From NCBI GenBank assembly GCA_044338255.1, contig JBIILZ010000059.1, positions 1 through 24,988 of the forward strand: 24,988 nucleotides of DNA, in the 5' to 3' direction. Position numbers and translations under genes: made by a program. Origin of the DNA: CAIUVD01 sp044338255. GTDB lineage: Bacteria; Planctomycetota; UBA11346. This document shows positions 12,965 through 21,151 of this stretch, in pieces. The number at the start of each line of letters is the position of its first letter. The first letter of the stretch is position 1. The notes below the pieces were generated by a model. That model was not told where the DNA came from and did not search any database. It was given only the letters and a program-made list of their open reading frames with translations.

Positions 12965-14162
12965 TGATGCTCGTGCGGCTGGTGCTGGTGCAGCTGCTGG
13001 TGCGACGCTGTTGCCCGGAGCCGCGCACTTCCAGGTCATTGAAGAGCCGCAATACGCCGCCTCGGGCAGTGGCGAACACCTGTACGTCGAGATCGAAAAA
13101 GAAGGCTTCACCACCGACGTGATCGCCGACGCCTTGGCGAAGATCAACGGCAAGCGCACGGTCGACATCGGCTATGCCGGGCGCAAAGACCGCCACGCCG
13201 TCACGCGCCAATGGTTCAGCATCCATTTCGGCGACGAAGCCAAACTCGCCAAGCTCAGCGAGGCCCTGCCCACCGGTGGCCGCGTGCAGGTGCTCACCGT
13301 CACCCGCCACGCCAACAAGATCCGCCTCGGGCATCTCGCCGGTAACCGCTTCCGCCTCGGGCTTGGCAACATCGCCGATCCGGTCGGACTGCAGACGGCG
13401 CTCACCGCCCTCGCCCATCACGGCATCTGCAATCGCTTCGGGATCCAGCGCTTCGGCATCGGTGGCGCCAACCTGCGCGTAGCCCGGGCTCTGGCGGTGC
13501 AGGATTATGAATCGGCGGTGGCCCTGCTGGTCGATCCGCACGGCATGTGGCGCTGGGGGCAGGAGCTTCCCCCGGGCTTCCGCACCGGTCCCGAAGGCCG
13601 CGTCCTGGGCGCCTTGCGCAAGGGCGCCAATGCCGCCAGCGCGGTGCGCGCGGCCGGCGAGCAGTTGCACAAGCTGTTGGTCTCGGCAGCGCAGTCGGAG
13701 GTCTTCAATGCCGTCCTCGACGGACGCAAGGCCGCCGGTCTGCTCCATCGCTTCCGCGTCGGCGACATTGGCTGCACCTCGTTCGGTGCCGCCTTTCCGG
13801 TGACCGCCGAAGAACTCACCTCGACCAATGAGCGCGCAGCGCCCGGGGTTCATGACGCCTTCACCACCGGACCGTTGCCGGGCATGAACCGTCTCGCGCC
13901 CTCAGACAAGGTCCTCGCCGAGGAACAGGCCTGGGCCGCCGCCACCGAGATGAAGTGGTCGTGGTTCGCCAAGGGCGGCAAGCTCGAAGCTCCTGGCGAG
14001 CGTCGTCCGCTGCTGATGCCGTTCCGTCTGCCGCCCACCGTCACCGTCGCTGGCGCCGTCGAGAGCGGCGTGACCTGGGTCGAGTTCTCCCTCGCCAGCG
14101 GCGGCTATGCCACGGAAGTACTCAATCAGGTCGGCGTCGCGATCCCTGCGGATCGACGCTAA
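12936..14162 (+). CDS. truD: TruD, tRNA pseudouridine-13 synthase
   Basis: A 408-residue TruD-family enzyme that isomerises U13 of certain tRNAs. The catalytic Asp is D85 in GYAGRKDRHAVTRQW, the classical TruD motif, and NRFGIQRFG lies downstream as expected. The open frame runs upstream to 12762 but the part before ATG 12936 is the frame-shifted reading of the small membrane protein gene. From 12936 the first 28 residues are Ala/Gly-rich and probably flexible; the recognisable fold begins with HFQVIEEPQY. It is somewhat longer than the E. coli enzyme, mainly through the TRUD insertion domain. It is the last gene of the miaB run, with two tRNA modification enzymes at its two ends. Confidence 0.93.
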   Translation: MNATVTSPLDDARAAGAGAAAGATLLPGAAHFQVIEEPQYAASGSGEHLYVEIEKEGFTTDVIADALAKINGKRTVDIGYAGRKDRHAVTRQWFSIHFGDEAKLAKLSEALPTGGRVQVLTVTRHANKIRLGHLAGNRFRLGLGNIADPVGLQTALTALAHHGICNRFGIQRFGIGGANLRVARALAVQDYESAVALLVDPHGMWRWGQELPPGFRTGPEGRVLGALRKGANAASAVRAAGEQLHKLLVSAAQSEVFNAVLDGRKAAGLLHRFRVGDIGCTSFGAAFPVTAEELTSTNERAAPGVHDAFTTGPLPGMNRLAPSDKVLAEEQAWAAATEMKWSWFAKGGKLEAPGERRPLLMPFRLPPTVTVAGAVESGVTWVEFSLASGGYATEVLNQVGVAIPADRR

Positions 14163-14175
14163 AAGAAGCTGAACC

Positions 14176-14691
14176 TCAGGCGCCGCCGGCCGCGACCGGG
14201 CGGATGGACTTCGGCAGACCCCCGAAGAGCCAGCCACAGAGCACTGCCGCCAGGGCGGTGCTCACCGCTCCGACCAGCAAACGGCCGAGACTGAGATCTC
14301 CGCTGCCGGTGAGCAGGGCATCGCCCATGCGCAGGAGCACGAAGCTAGTAGCGGCCCACACCATCCAGGCGGCGGCGCGGGTGCGGAATAAAAACCGTCG
14401 TACCGGTATGCATGCCAGCCCGAGCAAGGTCACGGCCAAGGTATGGAAGCCGCTGCCCAGCGGATCGGCGAGATCGCGAGCTATTCCGGCGAGGAAGGAG
14501 CGACCGACGACGCCGTCCTCCGGGCCATCTACCATGGCCCACGCGGCCAGGGCGAGGGACAAATCAGGCGCGAACCACCACGCCGACAAGCAGGCATGGT
14601 CAAGGATCGCCGCCAGGAGCACGAGCAGGAAATAGAAGGCCAAGCGCACAGCTACAGCCTCGGCTTGCGGTGCGCCACGCCAAGCGACCAT
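14176..14691 (-). CDS. MreD-like membrane protein
   Basis: A 171-residue integral membrane protein with about five hydrophobic segments. The order of features resembles MreD of the rod-shape elongasome: an N-terminal helix, a PDLSLALAAW segment, then GRSFLAGIARDLADPLGSGFHTLAVTLLG, which parallels the conserved Gly/Asp-rich loop and following helix of MreD. mreB and mreC, its usual partners, are not next to it. ATG 14691 leaves only 7 bp to the divergent RNase gene start. A GTG at 14649, preceded by GAGG at good spacing, would begin the protein at its first helix (157 residues) and may be the true start. Alternative: an unrelated small membrane protein of similar topology. Confidence 0.65.
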   Translation of the reverse strand: MVAWRGAPQAEAVAVRLAFYFLLVLLAAILDHACLSAWWFAPDLSLALAAWAMVDGPEDGVVGRSFLAGIARDLADPLGSGFHTLAVTLLGLACIPVRRFLFRTRAAAWMVWAATSFVLLRMGDALLTGSGDLSLGRLLVGAVSTALAAVLCGWLFGGLPKSIRPVAAGGA

Positions 14692-14698
14692 CTGGCGA

Positions 14699-15598
14699 AT
14701 GCGCTATGCCGGAATCGATGAAGCGGGCTATGGTCCGACCCTGGGCCCCCTCGCGATCGGCTGCGCGGTGATCGAAGGCGACGCCGGCCTCGATCTCGGC
14801 CAGGTGTTCGCGACCACTGGCGTCCGCGATAGTAAACAGCTCCACGATCCCAAGGATCTCGCCCCTCTCGAAGCCGTGGCCCTGCCGGCGATCGCCTGGC
14901 TGACCGGCTTCATGCCCGATACCGCTGCCGATGTCTTCGCGCTCTTCGCTGAAGATGCCGCGATGCGCCAAGCTATCCCGTGGATGGAGCCGGCGGCGGC
15001 GATGGCGCTGCCGGTCGCCGCCACCGCCCTCACCGCCTGGAACGTCCCCGGAGTACAGCCGCGTGGTTTCAGCGGCGCCCTGGTGCAGCCGCGGGCCTAC
15101 AATTCCTACCTGCGAGCGCGCACCGGCAACAAAGCGGACCTGGAATGGGCGAGCATCGGCCCGCTCCTGGCGCGTGCCCACGACCACCGCCAAGCGCAAC
15201 GTACCGTCATCGATCGCCTCGGCGGACGCAAGTTCTACCGCGAGGTCCTGCAAGCGGTCTTTCCCGAAATCATGGTCATGATCACCGAGGAGACCCCGAT
15301 CAGCAGCCGCTACCTGCTGCCCCATGCCGAGCATGACGGGCACGAAATCGGATTCTACGTCGGCGGCGAGAGCATCAGTCCGCTCACCGCCATCGCCAGC
15401 TGCGTCGCCAAGTATGCCCGTGAACTGCATATGCGTCTGCTCAATCAATACTGGTGCGGGCGCATGCCGTGGTTGAAGCCGACTGCCGGCTATCCTCAGG
15501 ATGCCCAACGCTGGCTGCATCAGATCGGCGAAGGCTACGTGAACGCCTGGCGCGATGAGCTGACGCGGCAGATCTTCAACGAAAAAAGTGTGGTTTGA
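14699..15598 (+). CDS. RNase HII/HIII-like nuclease with large internal insertion
   Basis: A 299-residue protein. GIDEAGYGPTLGPL (residues 5-18) matches the RNase HII signature with D7 and E8, and DSKQL (44-48) matches DSKKL. IDRLGGRKFY gives D172, and GGESISPLTAIASCVAKYARELHM aligns with the GD-KSP-IAAASI-AK-RD-M block, placing E224 at the last catalytic position. TAGYPQDAQRWL corresponds to the GYGT--H segment. The tetrad would be Asp-Glu-Asp-Glu, as in RNase HIII, yet the N-terminal domain of HIII is missing and about 90 extra residues (roughly 60-165) sit inside the fold. It should cut RNA in RNA-DNA hybrids if active. phhB follows after about 30 bp. Confidence 0.78.
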   Translation: MRYAGIDEAGYGPTLGPLAIGCAVIEGDAGLDLGQVFATTGVRDSKQLHDPKDLAPLEAVALPAIAWLTGFMPDTAADVFALFAEDAAMRQAIPWMEPAAAMALPVAATALTAWNVPGVQPRGFSGALVQPRAYNSYLRARTGNKADLEWASIGPLLARAHDHRQAQRTVIDRLGGRKFYREVLQAVFPEIMVMITEETPISSRYLLPHAEHDGHEIGFYVGGESISPLTAIASCVAKYARELHMRLLNQYWCGRMPWLKPTAGYPQDAQRWLHQIGEGYVNAWRDELTRQIFNEKSVV

Positions 15599-15629
15599 TT
15601 CAGCAGCCCACGGCGGCAACGTGCCGAGC

Positions 15630-15926
15630 ATGCCGACGCCGCTTACTCCCGAACGTCTGACGGCGGCGCTGGCGACCTTGCCGGCCTGGCAGCGCACCGG
15701 CGAGGCCCTCACGCGCAGCTATACGTTCAGTGATTTCGCCCAGGCGATGGCGTTCATGAACGACGCCGCCGTTGAGATCGAACGCCTCAACCACCACCCG
15801 GAATGGACCAACGTCTACAACCGGCTCGACGTGCGTCTGACCACCCATGATGCCGGCGATCGCGTCACCGCCGCCGACGTCGAGCTGGCGAAGACCCTCG
15901 ACTGGGTGGCAGTGCGATTCCAGTAG
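15630..15926 (+). CDS. phhB: Pterin-4a-carbinolamine dehydratase
   Basis: A 98-residue PCD/DCoH-family enzyme that dehydrates 4a-hydroxytetrahydrobiopterin, recycling the pterin cofactor of aromatic amino acid hydroxylases. The signature is complete: IERLNHHPEW with H55/H56/P57, NVYNRLDVRL and TTHD with H73/D74. The frame is open from 15588, but ATG 15630 gives the family length; GTG 15621 is the other reasonable start. No phenylalanine hydroxylase is in the window, so the protein may instead act in another pterin pathway, as has been suggested for PCDs linked to molybdopterin or folate metabolism. It converges on glnD with 11 bp between stop codons. Confidence 0.93.
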   Translation: MPTPLTPERLTAALATLPAWQRTGEALTRSYTFSDFAQAMAFMNDAAVEIERLNHHPEWTNVYNRLDVRLTTHDAGDRVTAADVELAKTLDWVAVRFQ

Positions 15927-15937
15927 CATCCTCCGGA

Positions 15938-18655
15938 TCAGGTGGCCTTGATCACCGGATTCAGATGCAGGGTGCTGACCAGGTGTAGGCGCAACGCATC
16001 GGCATCGGCGTCACTGAGCTTGGCACCGTTGCGGCTGACATAAAAGACGTCGACCGCGACATCACCCATGGTGTTGATGCAGGTATAGCCGATGTCGGCG
16101 CCGAAGGCGCTGATCGCGCGCGTCAGCTTCGACAACAAGCCGACTTCATCCTTGGTGTGGATGTCGACGATGGTGTGGTGCTCGCTGGTGCGCTGTTCGA
16201 CCTTCACCGCCGGATCGTCGAAGCCGCTGTCCGCCGGCCGTGGGGCCATGGCGCTGCGACGCTTGGTAAGCAGGACGTGCGGATCCAAGGTGCCACGGGC
16301 GGCGGCGAGCAGATCCTTGCGCAGACGCTGCCAGAGATCGTCATCGCGGACGCGCGCCGGGTAGATCGAGCTCAGACGGAATGAATAGAGCACGGTCGGC
16401 ACGCGCAGTTCGGAGCCTTCGGTAATCCACGAACGGAGGTCGATGATGTCGAAGCCATGCCCCGACAGCGTCGCCGCTACATCCGCGAGCAGGCCGCGAC
16501 GATCGGGGACAGCGCCGGTGACCTGGATGACCTTGTCGATGACGGCGTAGCTCAGGCCGATGCCATCATGACCGGCCTCGGCAAAGACCTTAAAATGACG
16601 GACGATATCGCCGGGCAGGGCCTGATGTTCGTAGTTGTTGCCGAGGCTGCGCAGGAAGCGTTCGCTCTCCTGCGCGCTCACGCCAGAGGCCAGGAGCTCG
16701 GCCAGCAAACGCTCATGGCGCGTGCCGGGGGCGACCCCACCGGCCAATTGCTGGGCCACGGCCTCGCGCAGATCGCCGAGGATGGCCTCTTGCCAGCCGG
16801 TGAGGATGCCTTCGCCAACGGCTTTGGCATCGCACCAAGTCAGGCAGTAGAGGGCGTTGAGATTGGCGACGCTGCCAATTTTCTCTGCAAATGAACGCAG
16901 GAATTGCGGCTCGCGGAAATCGCGCATGCGGCTGGCATCCGACAGCGAGACGTGGCGCTCGACCAGGAAATAGACGAGGTCCTCCTCGGAGTCGGTCATG
17001 CCGAAGCGCTCGGCGACGCCTTCGACCATGATCGCTCCGCGGGCCACATGTCCGCGACCCATGTACTTGCCCATGTCGTGCAGCAGCAGCGACAACGCCA
17101 GCAGATCCTTACGTGCGACCTCGGCCAGCAGGCCCGCCATGCCCGGCAGACCTTCGGCCTTGCCATTGGCGACCGCGTCGAGGTTGGCGAGCGCGATCAG
17201 AGTGTGCTCATCGACGGTGTACTGATGATAGCTGTCGAATTGCATCAGACAGGTGAGGTTGCCGAACTCCGGCAGATAGGCCCCGAGCAGACCGCAGGCA
17301 TGCATGTCGGAAAGGATCGGCTTGGTCCGGCCGAGGTCGCCGATCAGGCTCAGGAATACTCGCGCCAGGGCCCGGTCATGGCGTATGGCATCGTCGACGC
17401 GAATAAGATGGGCACGGATCTCACGCTGCAGTTCGAGGCTCAGATGGGCATCACGCAACTGGGCTTCGCGGCAGATGCGCAGGATCCGCGCCATGGCATC
17501 GGGCTGCTCCCAGAAGTCCTTGCTGGCGGTGTAGACCTGGTCCTGCACGACCACGAAATCGGCATCGATGACCTTGCGACTCTTGATCAGGATGAACTTG
17601 CGCCCGAGATGGCCGAGCGCGTCGAGGCGGCTGATGGCGAGATCAACCATCTGATGCACATGTCGGACCTGCGCGTAGTGGCGCTTCATGAAGTGTTCGA
17701 CGGCGCGCAGGCGACTGACATCGCCCCAGCCATAGAGCTTGGCCACCCGCACCTGATCGGCGAGCTGGAAGACATCCTGCTTGCGCCCGTGGTAAAAATG
17801 CAGCAGCGAGCGCAGGCTCAGCAGATGGTCGTTGGTGGCATGGACCTCGGCGAGATCCTGGCGGGTCAGTGAATTCAGTTCGCTGAGCGCCGGCAGATCG
17901 CGGGATCCGGAGACGATGAAGGCCATCGTTCGCAGCAGTTGCACATCGCGCAGGCTGCCGGGATTGGATTTGAGGTTGGGCTCCATCAGGAACAGACTGA
18001 CCCCGGCCTTGGCTCGGCGCTCGGCGAGCTCCAGCAGTTTATAGCGCAGGAATTCCTTGGCCCGCCGGCGGCGAAAGCGCACCAGGATGTCGCTCACCGC
18101 CTGTTGCACCGCCGGCCCTGCCAGCAACGGCCGCCATTCGATGACCGCGGTGGCGGTGACGAAGTCCTCGTCGAGGATGCGTTCGAGCTCGGCCGCCGAG
18201 CGCTGGCTGGCGCCGACGGCGAATTTGACGTCCCAGCAGAGGGTCTGGAATTCATTGTAGAACGCCGCCTGCCAGGGTGGCGCCTGTTTGCCGACACTCA
18301 GCACCAGCAGATCGAGGTCGGAATAGGGATTCATCTCCTCGCGGCCGTAACCGCCGACGGCGAGGATGCCGACATGGTTGCTCCAATCACCGGGGGCGGC
18401 GCAGCGGGCGGCGGCGCGCTTGGCGAGGCTGACGACGATGTCATCGGTCAGGGAGGTGATGCGCGCCGCCACGTCGAGGCCGGTGACTTCGCCAAGGTGC
18501 TCGATCTGCCACGCGGCCAGGGCCTGGTATTCGTTTTGACGCAAAGCCTTCAAGGCAGCCACCGCTTCGTTGCGCGGCTGGATCGCGACATTCTCAAGGA
18601 GTGGCGCACGTTTGCGGATGATGAGGCGGGAGGATTGTTCGGAGGCGGCGGACAT
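15938..18655 (-). CDS. glnD: GlnD, PII uridylyltransferase/uridylyl-removing enzyme
   Basis: A 905-residue bifunctional nitrogen sensor that adds UMP to PII proteins when glutamine is low and removes it when glutamine is high. Domains in order: nucleotidyltransferase with GGYGREEMNPYSDLDLL (101-117; D113 and D115 bind the metal), GlnD-type helical region, HD phosphohydrolase domain (H526/D527 in LLHDMGKYMGRGH), and two C-terminal ACT domains (about 705-790 and 825-900) that sense glutamine. All key residues for both activities are present. The frame is open to 18799; ATG 18655 is used because it gives the family length and does not run into aroA. It is divergent from aroA with 55 bp between starts. 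No glnB or amtB is nearby. Confidence 0.95.
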   Translation of the reverse strand: MSAASEQSSRLIIRKRAPLLENVAIQPRNEAVAALKALRQNEYQALAAWQIEHLGEVTGLDVAARITSLTDDIVVSLAKRAAARCAAPGDWSNHVGILAVGGYGREEMNPYSDLDLLVLSVGKQAPPWQAAFYNEFQTLCWDVKFAVGASQRSAAELERILDEDFVTATAVIEWRPLLAGPAVQQAVSDILVRFRRRRAKEFLRYKLLELAERRAKAGVSLFLMEPNLKSNPGSLRDVQLLRTMAFIVSGSRDLPALSELNSLTRQDLAEVHATNDHLLSLRSLLHFYHGRKQDVFQLADQVRVAKLYGWGDVSRLRAVEHFMKRHYAQVRHVHQMVDLAISRLDALGHLGRKFILIKSRKVIDADFVVVQDQVYTASKDFWEQPDAMARILRICREAQLRDAHLSLELQREIRAHLIRVDDAIRHDRALARVFLSLIGDLGRTKPILSDMHACGLLGAYLPEFGNLTCLMQFDSYHQYTVDEHTLIALANLDAVANGKAEGLPGMAGLLAEVARKDLLALSLLLHDMGKYMGRGHVARGAIMVEGVAERFGMTDSEEDLVYFLVERHVSLSDASRMRDFREPQFLRSFAEKIGSVANLNALYCLTWCDAKAVGEGILTGWQEAILGDLREAVAQQLAGGVAPGTRHERLLAELLASGVSAQESERFLRSLGNNYEHQALPGDIVRHFKVFAEAGHDGIGLSYAVIDKVIQVTGAVPDRRGLLADVAATLSGHGFDIIDLRSWITEGSELRVPTVLYSFRLSSIYPARVRDDDLWQRLRKDLLAAARGTLDPHVLLTKRRSAMAPRPADSGFDDPAVKVEQRTSEHHTIVDIHTKDEVGLLSKLTRAISAFGADIGYTCINTMGDVAVDVFYVSRNGAKLSDADADALRLHLVSTLHLNPVIKAT

Positions 18656-18710
18656 GGGCAGCAGCCTATGCGCGTTGCACCGCCGGGCACTCGACCATCC
18701 TTGCGCCGCC

Positions 18711-19994
18711 ATGAGCCCTGCGACTCCGCTGTTGATCCCCCCCATTCCCGCCGGCCGCCGCGCCACTTGGCGCGTGCCGGGCTCAAAGAGCATCACCAAC
18801 CGCGCCTATGTTCTGGCCGCACTCGCCGAAGGTACCACCGTCCTCGAGAACGTCCTCGAAAGCGACGACACCCTGCATATGCGTACGTGCTTGGCGGCGA
18901 TGGGCATCGTCATCCGCGATGGCGCCCCTGGCCAAGTCATCGTCGAGGGCGGGCGCTCGCGCCTGCGCGCACCTGCGCAACCGTTGTTCGTCGGCAACAG
19001 CGGGACGACGGTGCGCTTCCTCGCCGGGTTGGCGGCGCTCATCCCCGGAGCCACGACTTTCGTCGGCGACCAGCACATGGCTAAGCGCCCGATCGCCGAT
19101 CTCGTCGATGGCCTGCGTCAACTGGGCATCGTTGTCGACTGCGCCACCGGCTGTCCGCCGATCACCATCCATGGCGGCACCTACCACGGCGGCGCCATCC
19201 GTCTGCCGGGGACCAAGTCGAGCCAGTACACCACCGCCCTGCTGATGATGGCGGGCCTCGGCGATCACGATCTCGCCATCGCCATCGAGGGCACCCTGGT
19301 GAGCCGTCCGTACGTCGATCTGACGCGGCAGATGGTCAAGGATTTTGGCGGGCAGATCGATGAGACCGAGAGCGGTTTCATCGCCCGTCGCACCGGCGCC
19401 TATCGCAGTCGCAGCTATCACATCGAGCCCGATGCGTCGTCGGCGAGCTATCCCTTCGCCCTTGCCGCCGCCGGTGGCCACGTGATCCAGGTCGATGGCC
19501 TCACCGGCACCTCACTGCAAGGCGATTACGGCTTCGTCGACTGCCTGCGGCAGATGGGCGCGGTGGTGAGCAAGAGTCCGCATCATACGATCGTCAGCGG
19601 CGACCAGCACCGCAAGCTGCGCGGCATCGATGTCGATATGCATCACATCTCCGACACGGTGATGACCCTGGCGGCGATCGCACCGCTTTGCGATGGCCCG
19701 ACGACGATCCGCAACATCGCCAACATTCGTATCAAGGAGACCGATCGCCTGGCGGCGACAGTCACCGAGCTGCGCCGCCTGGGGCAAGAAGTCAGCCATG
19801 GTGACGATTGGCTGCGCATCGAGCCACGGCCGTTGCTGCCGGCGGCGATCGAGTGCTACGCCGACCACCGCATGGCCATGAGCTTCGGCATCCTCGGTGC
19901 CATCGCCGGCAACATCACCATCACCGACCCGGCCTGTACGGCCAAGACCTATCCCGGATTCTGGCACGACCTGGAGCGCTTTCATGGCCCGTAA
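18711..19994 (+). CDS. aroA: AroA, 3-phosphoshikimate 1-carboxyvinyltransferase (EPSP synthase)
   Basis: A 427-residue EPSP synthase, the sixth step of the shikimate pathway and the target of glyphosate. PGSKSITNR (23-31) holds the active-site Lys; GNSGTTVRF (95-103) and the AKRPIADLVDGL segment bind phosphoenolpyruvate and shikimate-3-phosphate. HISDTVMTLA carries the catalytic Asp, and RIKETDRLA and YADHRMAMSFG complete the site. The frame opens at 18570, but the part before ATG 18711 overlaps the glnD start region and is not conserved. rsmD begins inside its last 11 bp, so the two are probably cotranscribed from the short region shared with glnD. Confidence 0.97.
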   Translation: MSPATPLLIPPIPAGRRATWRVPGSKSITNRAYVLAALAEGTTVLENVLESDDTLHMRTCLAAMGIVIRDGAPGQVIVEGGRSRLRAPAQPLFVGNSGTTVRFLAGLAALIPGATTFVGDQHMAKRPIADLVDGLRQLGIVVDCATGCPPITIHGGTYHGGAIRLPGTKSSQYTTALLMMAGLGDHDLAIAIEGTLVSRPYVDLTRQMVKDFGGQIDETESGFIARRTGAYRSRSYHIEPDASSASYPFALAAAGGHVIQVDGLTGTSLQGDYGFVDCLRQMGAVVSKSPHHTIVSGDQHRKLRGIDVDMHHISDTVMTLAAIAPLCDGPTTIRNIANIRIKETDRLAATVTELRRLGQEVSHGDDWLRIEPRPLLPAAIECYADHRMAMSFGILGAIAGNITITDPACTAKTYPGFWHDLERFHGP

Positions 19995-20562
19995 CCAAAG
20001 TCATCTGCGGATCATCGGCGGCGCACTCGGCGGGCGTAAGATCCTCGCTCCTCCCGGGCTCGACACGCGCCCCCTGCCGGATCGCATCAAGCAGTCGTTG
20101 TTCGATTGGCTCGGTCAGGATCTCAGCGATTTGCAGGTCGCCGACATCTGTGCCGGCTCGGGCGCCTTCGGCATCGAAGCCTACAGTCGCGGCGCAACCC
20201 GAGTGCACCTCATCGAAGCCGGCCCGCATGCCCTGCCGACGATTGTCAAGAATCTCAAAGCCTTGGGATCGCCGGCGGCATTCACCGTGCATGGCGATGA
20301 ATTCCAGAAGATCCTCCCCAAGTTGCGCGACCTCGACCTGATCTTTGCCGACCCGCCTTTCCCCTGGTTTGCCGACGAGCCCCAGATGCTCAGCGAGCTG
20401 TTGACGCTGGCGATGGCCAGTTTGCAACCGGAGGGTGAACTCGTCATCCGCGGCGAACGCGGTCAAGATCTGCCGGTCTTACCGAGCGGCTTGCTGCTCA
20501 GCGAACGCCGTGAATTCGGACGCAGTTGGATCGGTCGCTATCAGCTGCGCACAACGGTCTGA
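19984..20562 (+). CDS. rsmD: RsmD, 16S rRNA (guanine-966-N2)-methyltransferase
   Basis: A 192-residue SAM-dependent methyltransferase that modifies G966 in the 30S head. LRIIGGALGGRKI near the start and RPLPDRIKQSLFDWL are characteristic of RsmD. Motif I is DICAGSGAFGIEA (54-66) and motif IV is DPPF (123-126), which binds the target base. ATG 19984 overlaps the aroA stop by 11 bp; longer readings of the frame to 19897 lie in aroA. coaD, a common neighbour of rsmD in other bacteria, is absent here. Confidence 0.94.
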   Translation: MARNQSHLRIIGGALGGRKILAPPGLDTRPLPDRIKQSLFDWLGQDLSDLQVADICAGSGAFGIEAYSRGATRVHLIEAGPHALPTIVKNLKALGSPAAFTVHGDEFQKILPKLRDLDLIFADPPFPWFADEPQMLSELLTLAMASLQPEGELVIRGERGQDLPVLPSGLLLSERREFGRSWIGRYQLRTTV

Positions 20563-20721
20563 GGCCATCCGGCCATAGTCTCGATCAACATGACCTCCGC
20601 CACCGCTCCTGGTCTCAGCCTGCAGATGCCGCCGTTTGAAGACGCCGTCGTGGTCCTCGCAAGGCCACCTTTGATCAAGCCGACGCCAAACGCAGGGCCT
20701 ACCGGAAGAAAAAGGAGCCGC

Positions 20722-20934
20722 ATGACCACTCGCCACACCATGCAGCGGTTAGCTGAGCCCCTGCGAATCGAATGCTCCTACGGCAACACGCCAGGCCCCG
20801 CCGAAGGCGGCAAGCGCCGCACCGGCGCGCAGCCCTTGACGTCGAGCACGTCGGGCGTGCTCGACGGGGGCGAAGGGACAACCCGCCATCGTACTCGCCA
20901 GCCATGCATCAGTCCCTTCGCCCACGACGATTAG
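20722..20934 (+). CDS. Doubtful 70-residue open reading frame
   Basis: ATG 20722 is preceded by AAGGAG with a 4-nt gap, the best ribosome binding site in the region, and opens a 70-residue frame (MTTRHTMQRLAEP...). The composition is rich in Gly, Thr, Arg and Pro with no hydrophobic core, and the hairpin at 20841-20865 lies inside it, which argues against coding. It could be a short leader or chance. Confidence 0.22.
   Translation: MTTRHTMQRLAEPLRIECSYGNTPGPAEGGKRRTGAQPLTSSTSGVLDGGEGTTRHRTRQPCISPFAHDD
20841..20865. terminator. Perfect 10-bp hairpin of unclear role
   Basis: GTCGAGCACG, loop TCGGG, CGTGCTCGAC. There is no T tract on either side, so it may be a protein-binding palindrome or a factor-dependent terminator rather than an intrinsic one. 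It is 280 bp past rsmD. Confidence 0.35.
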
Positions 20935-21151
20935 GCCCGTCGCGCGCAGTCGTCAAGGGAGACGGTCGATCGACGCGACAACGCCCATTCTCCTATATTT
21001 TCATCCACCCGAGTCTGGGATCCGCTTGATCAGCACAGGCCGCCGTTTTACCGATTTTCGGACCAGCAGACCTACGGACTTACAACACATTCTGAGGCAC
21101 TATCCGGCGGGCTGAAACTTGCACTGCCGCAGGCGTCCCGAGGATCAGTCG

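Larger units (their letters stand above)
20563..21151. other. Intergenic region with no confident gene
   Basis: About 590 bp between rsmD and the helicase gene. Open frames on both strands overlap and show no recognisable domain. The strongest candidate is the short frame at 20722. A 10-bp perfect hairpin lies at 20841-20865. Near the helicase, a GAGGA at 21140-21144 serves as its ribosome binding site. No clear sigma-70-type promoter could be picked with confidence. Confidence 0.7.

Noticed and set aside
16904..17872. 322-residue open frame on the plus strand
   Set aside because: It is antisense to glnD, a clearly conserved gene; open antisense frames are common in GC-rich DNA.
18656..18799. 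Longer GlnD start adding 48 residues
   Set aside because: The added sequence runs across the divergent aroA start and is not like GlnD; ATG 18655 gives the normal length.
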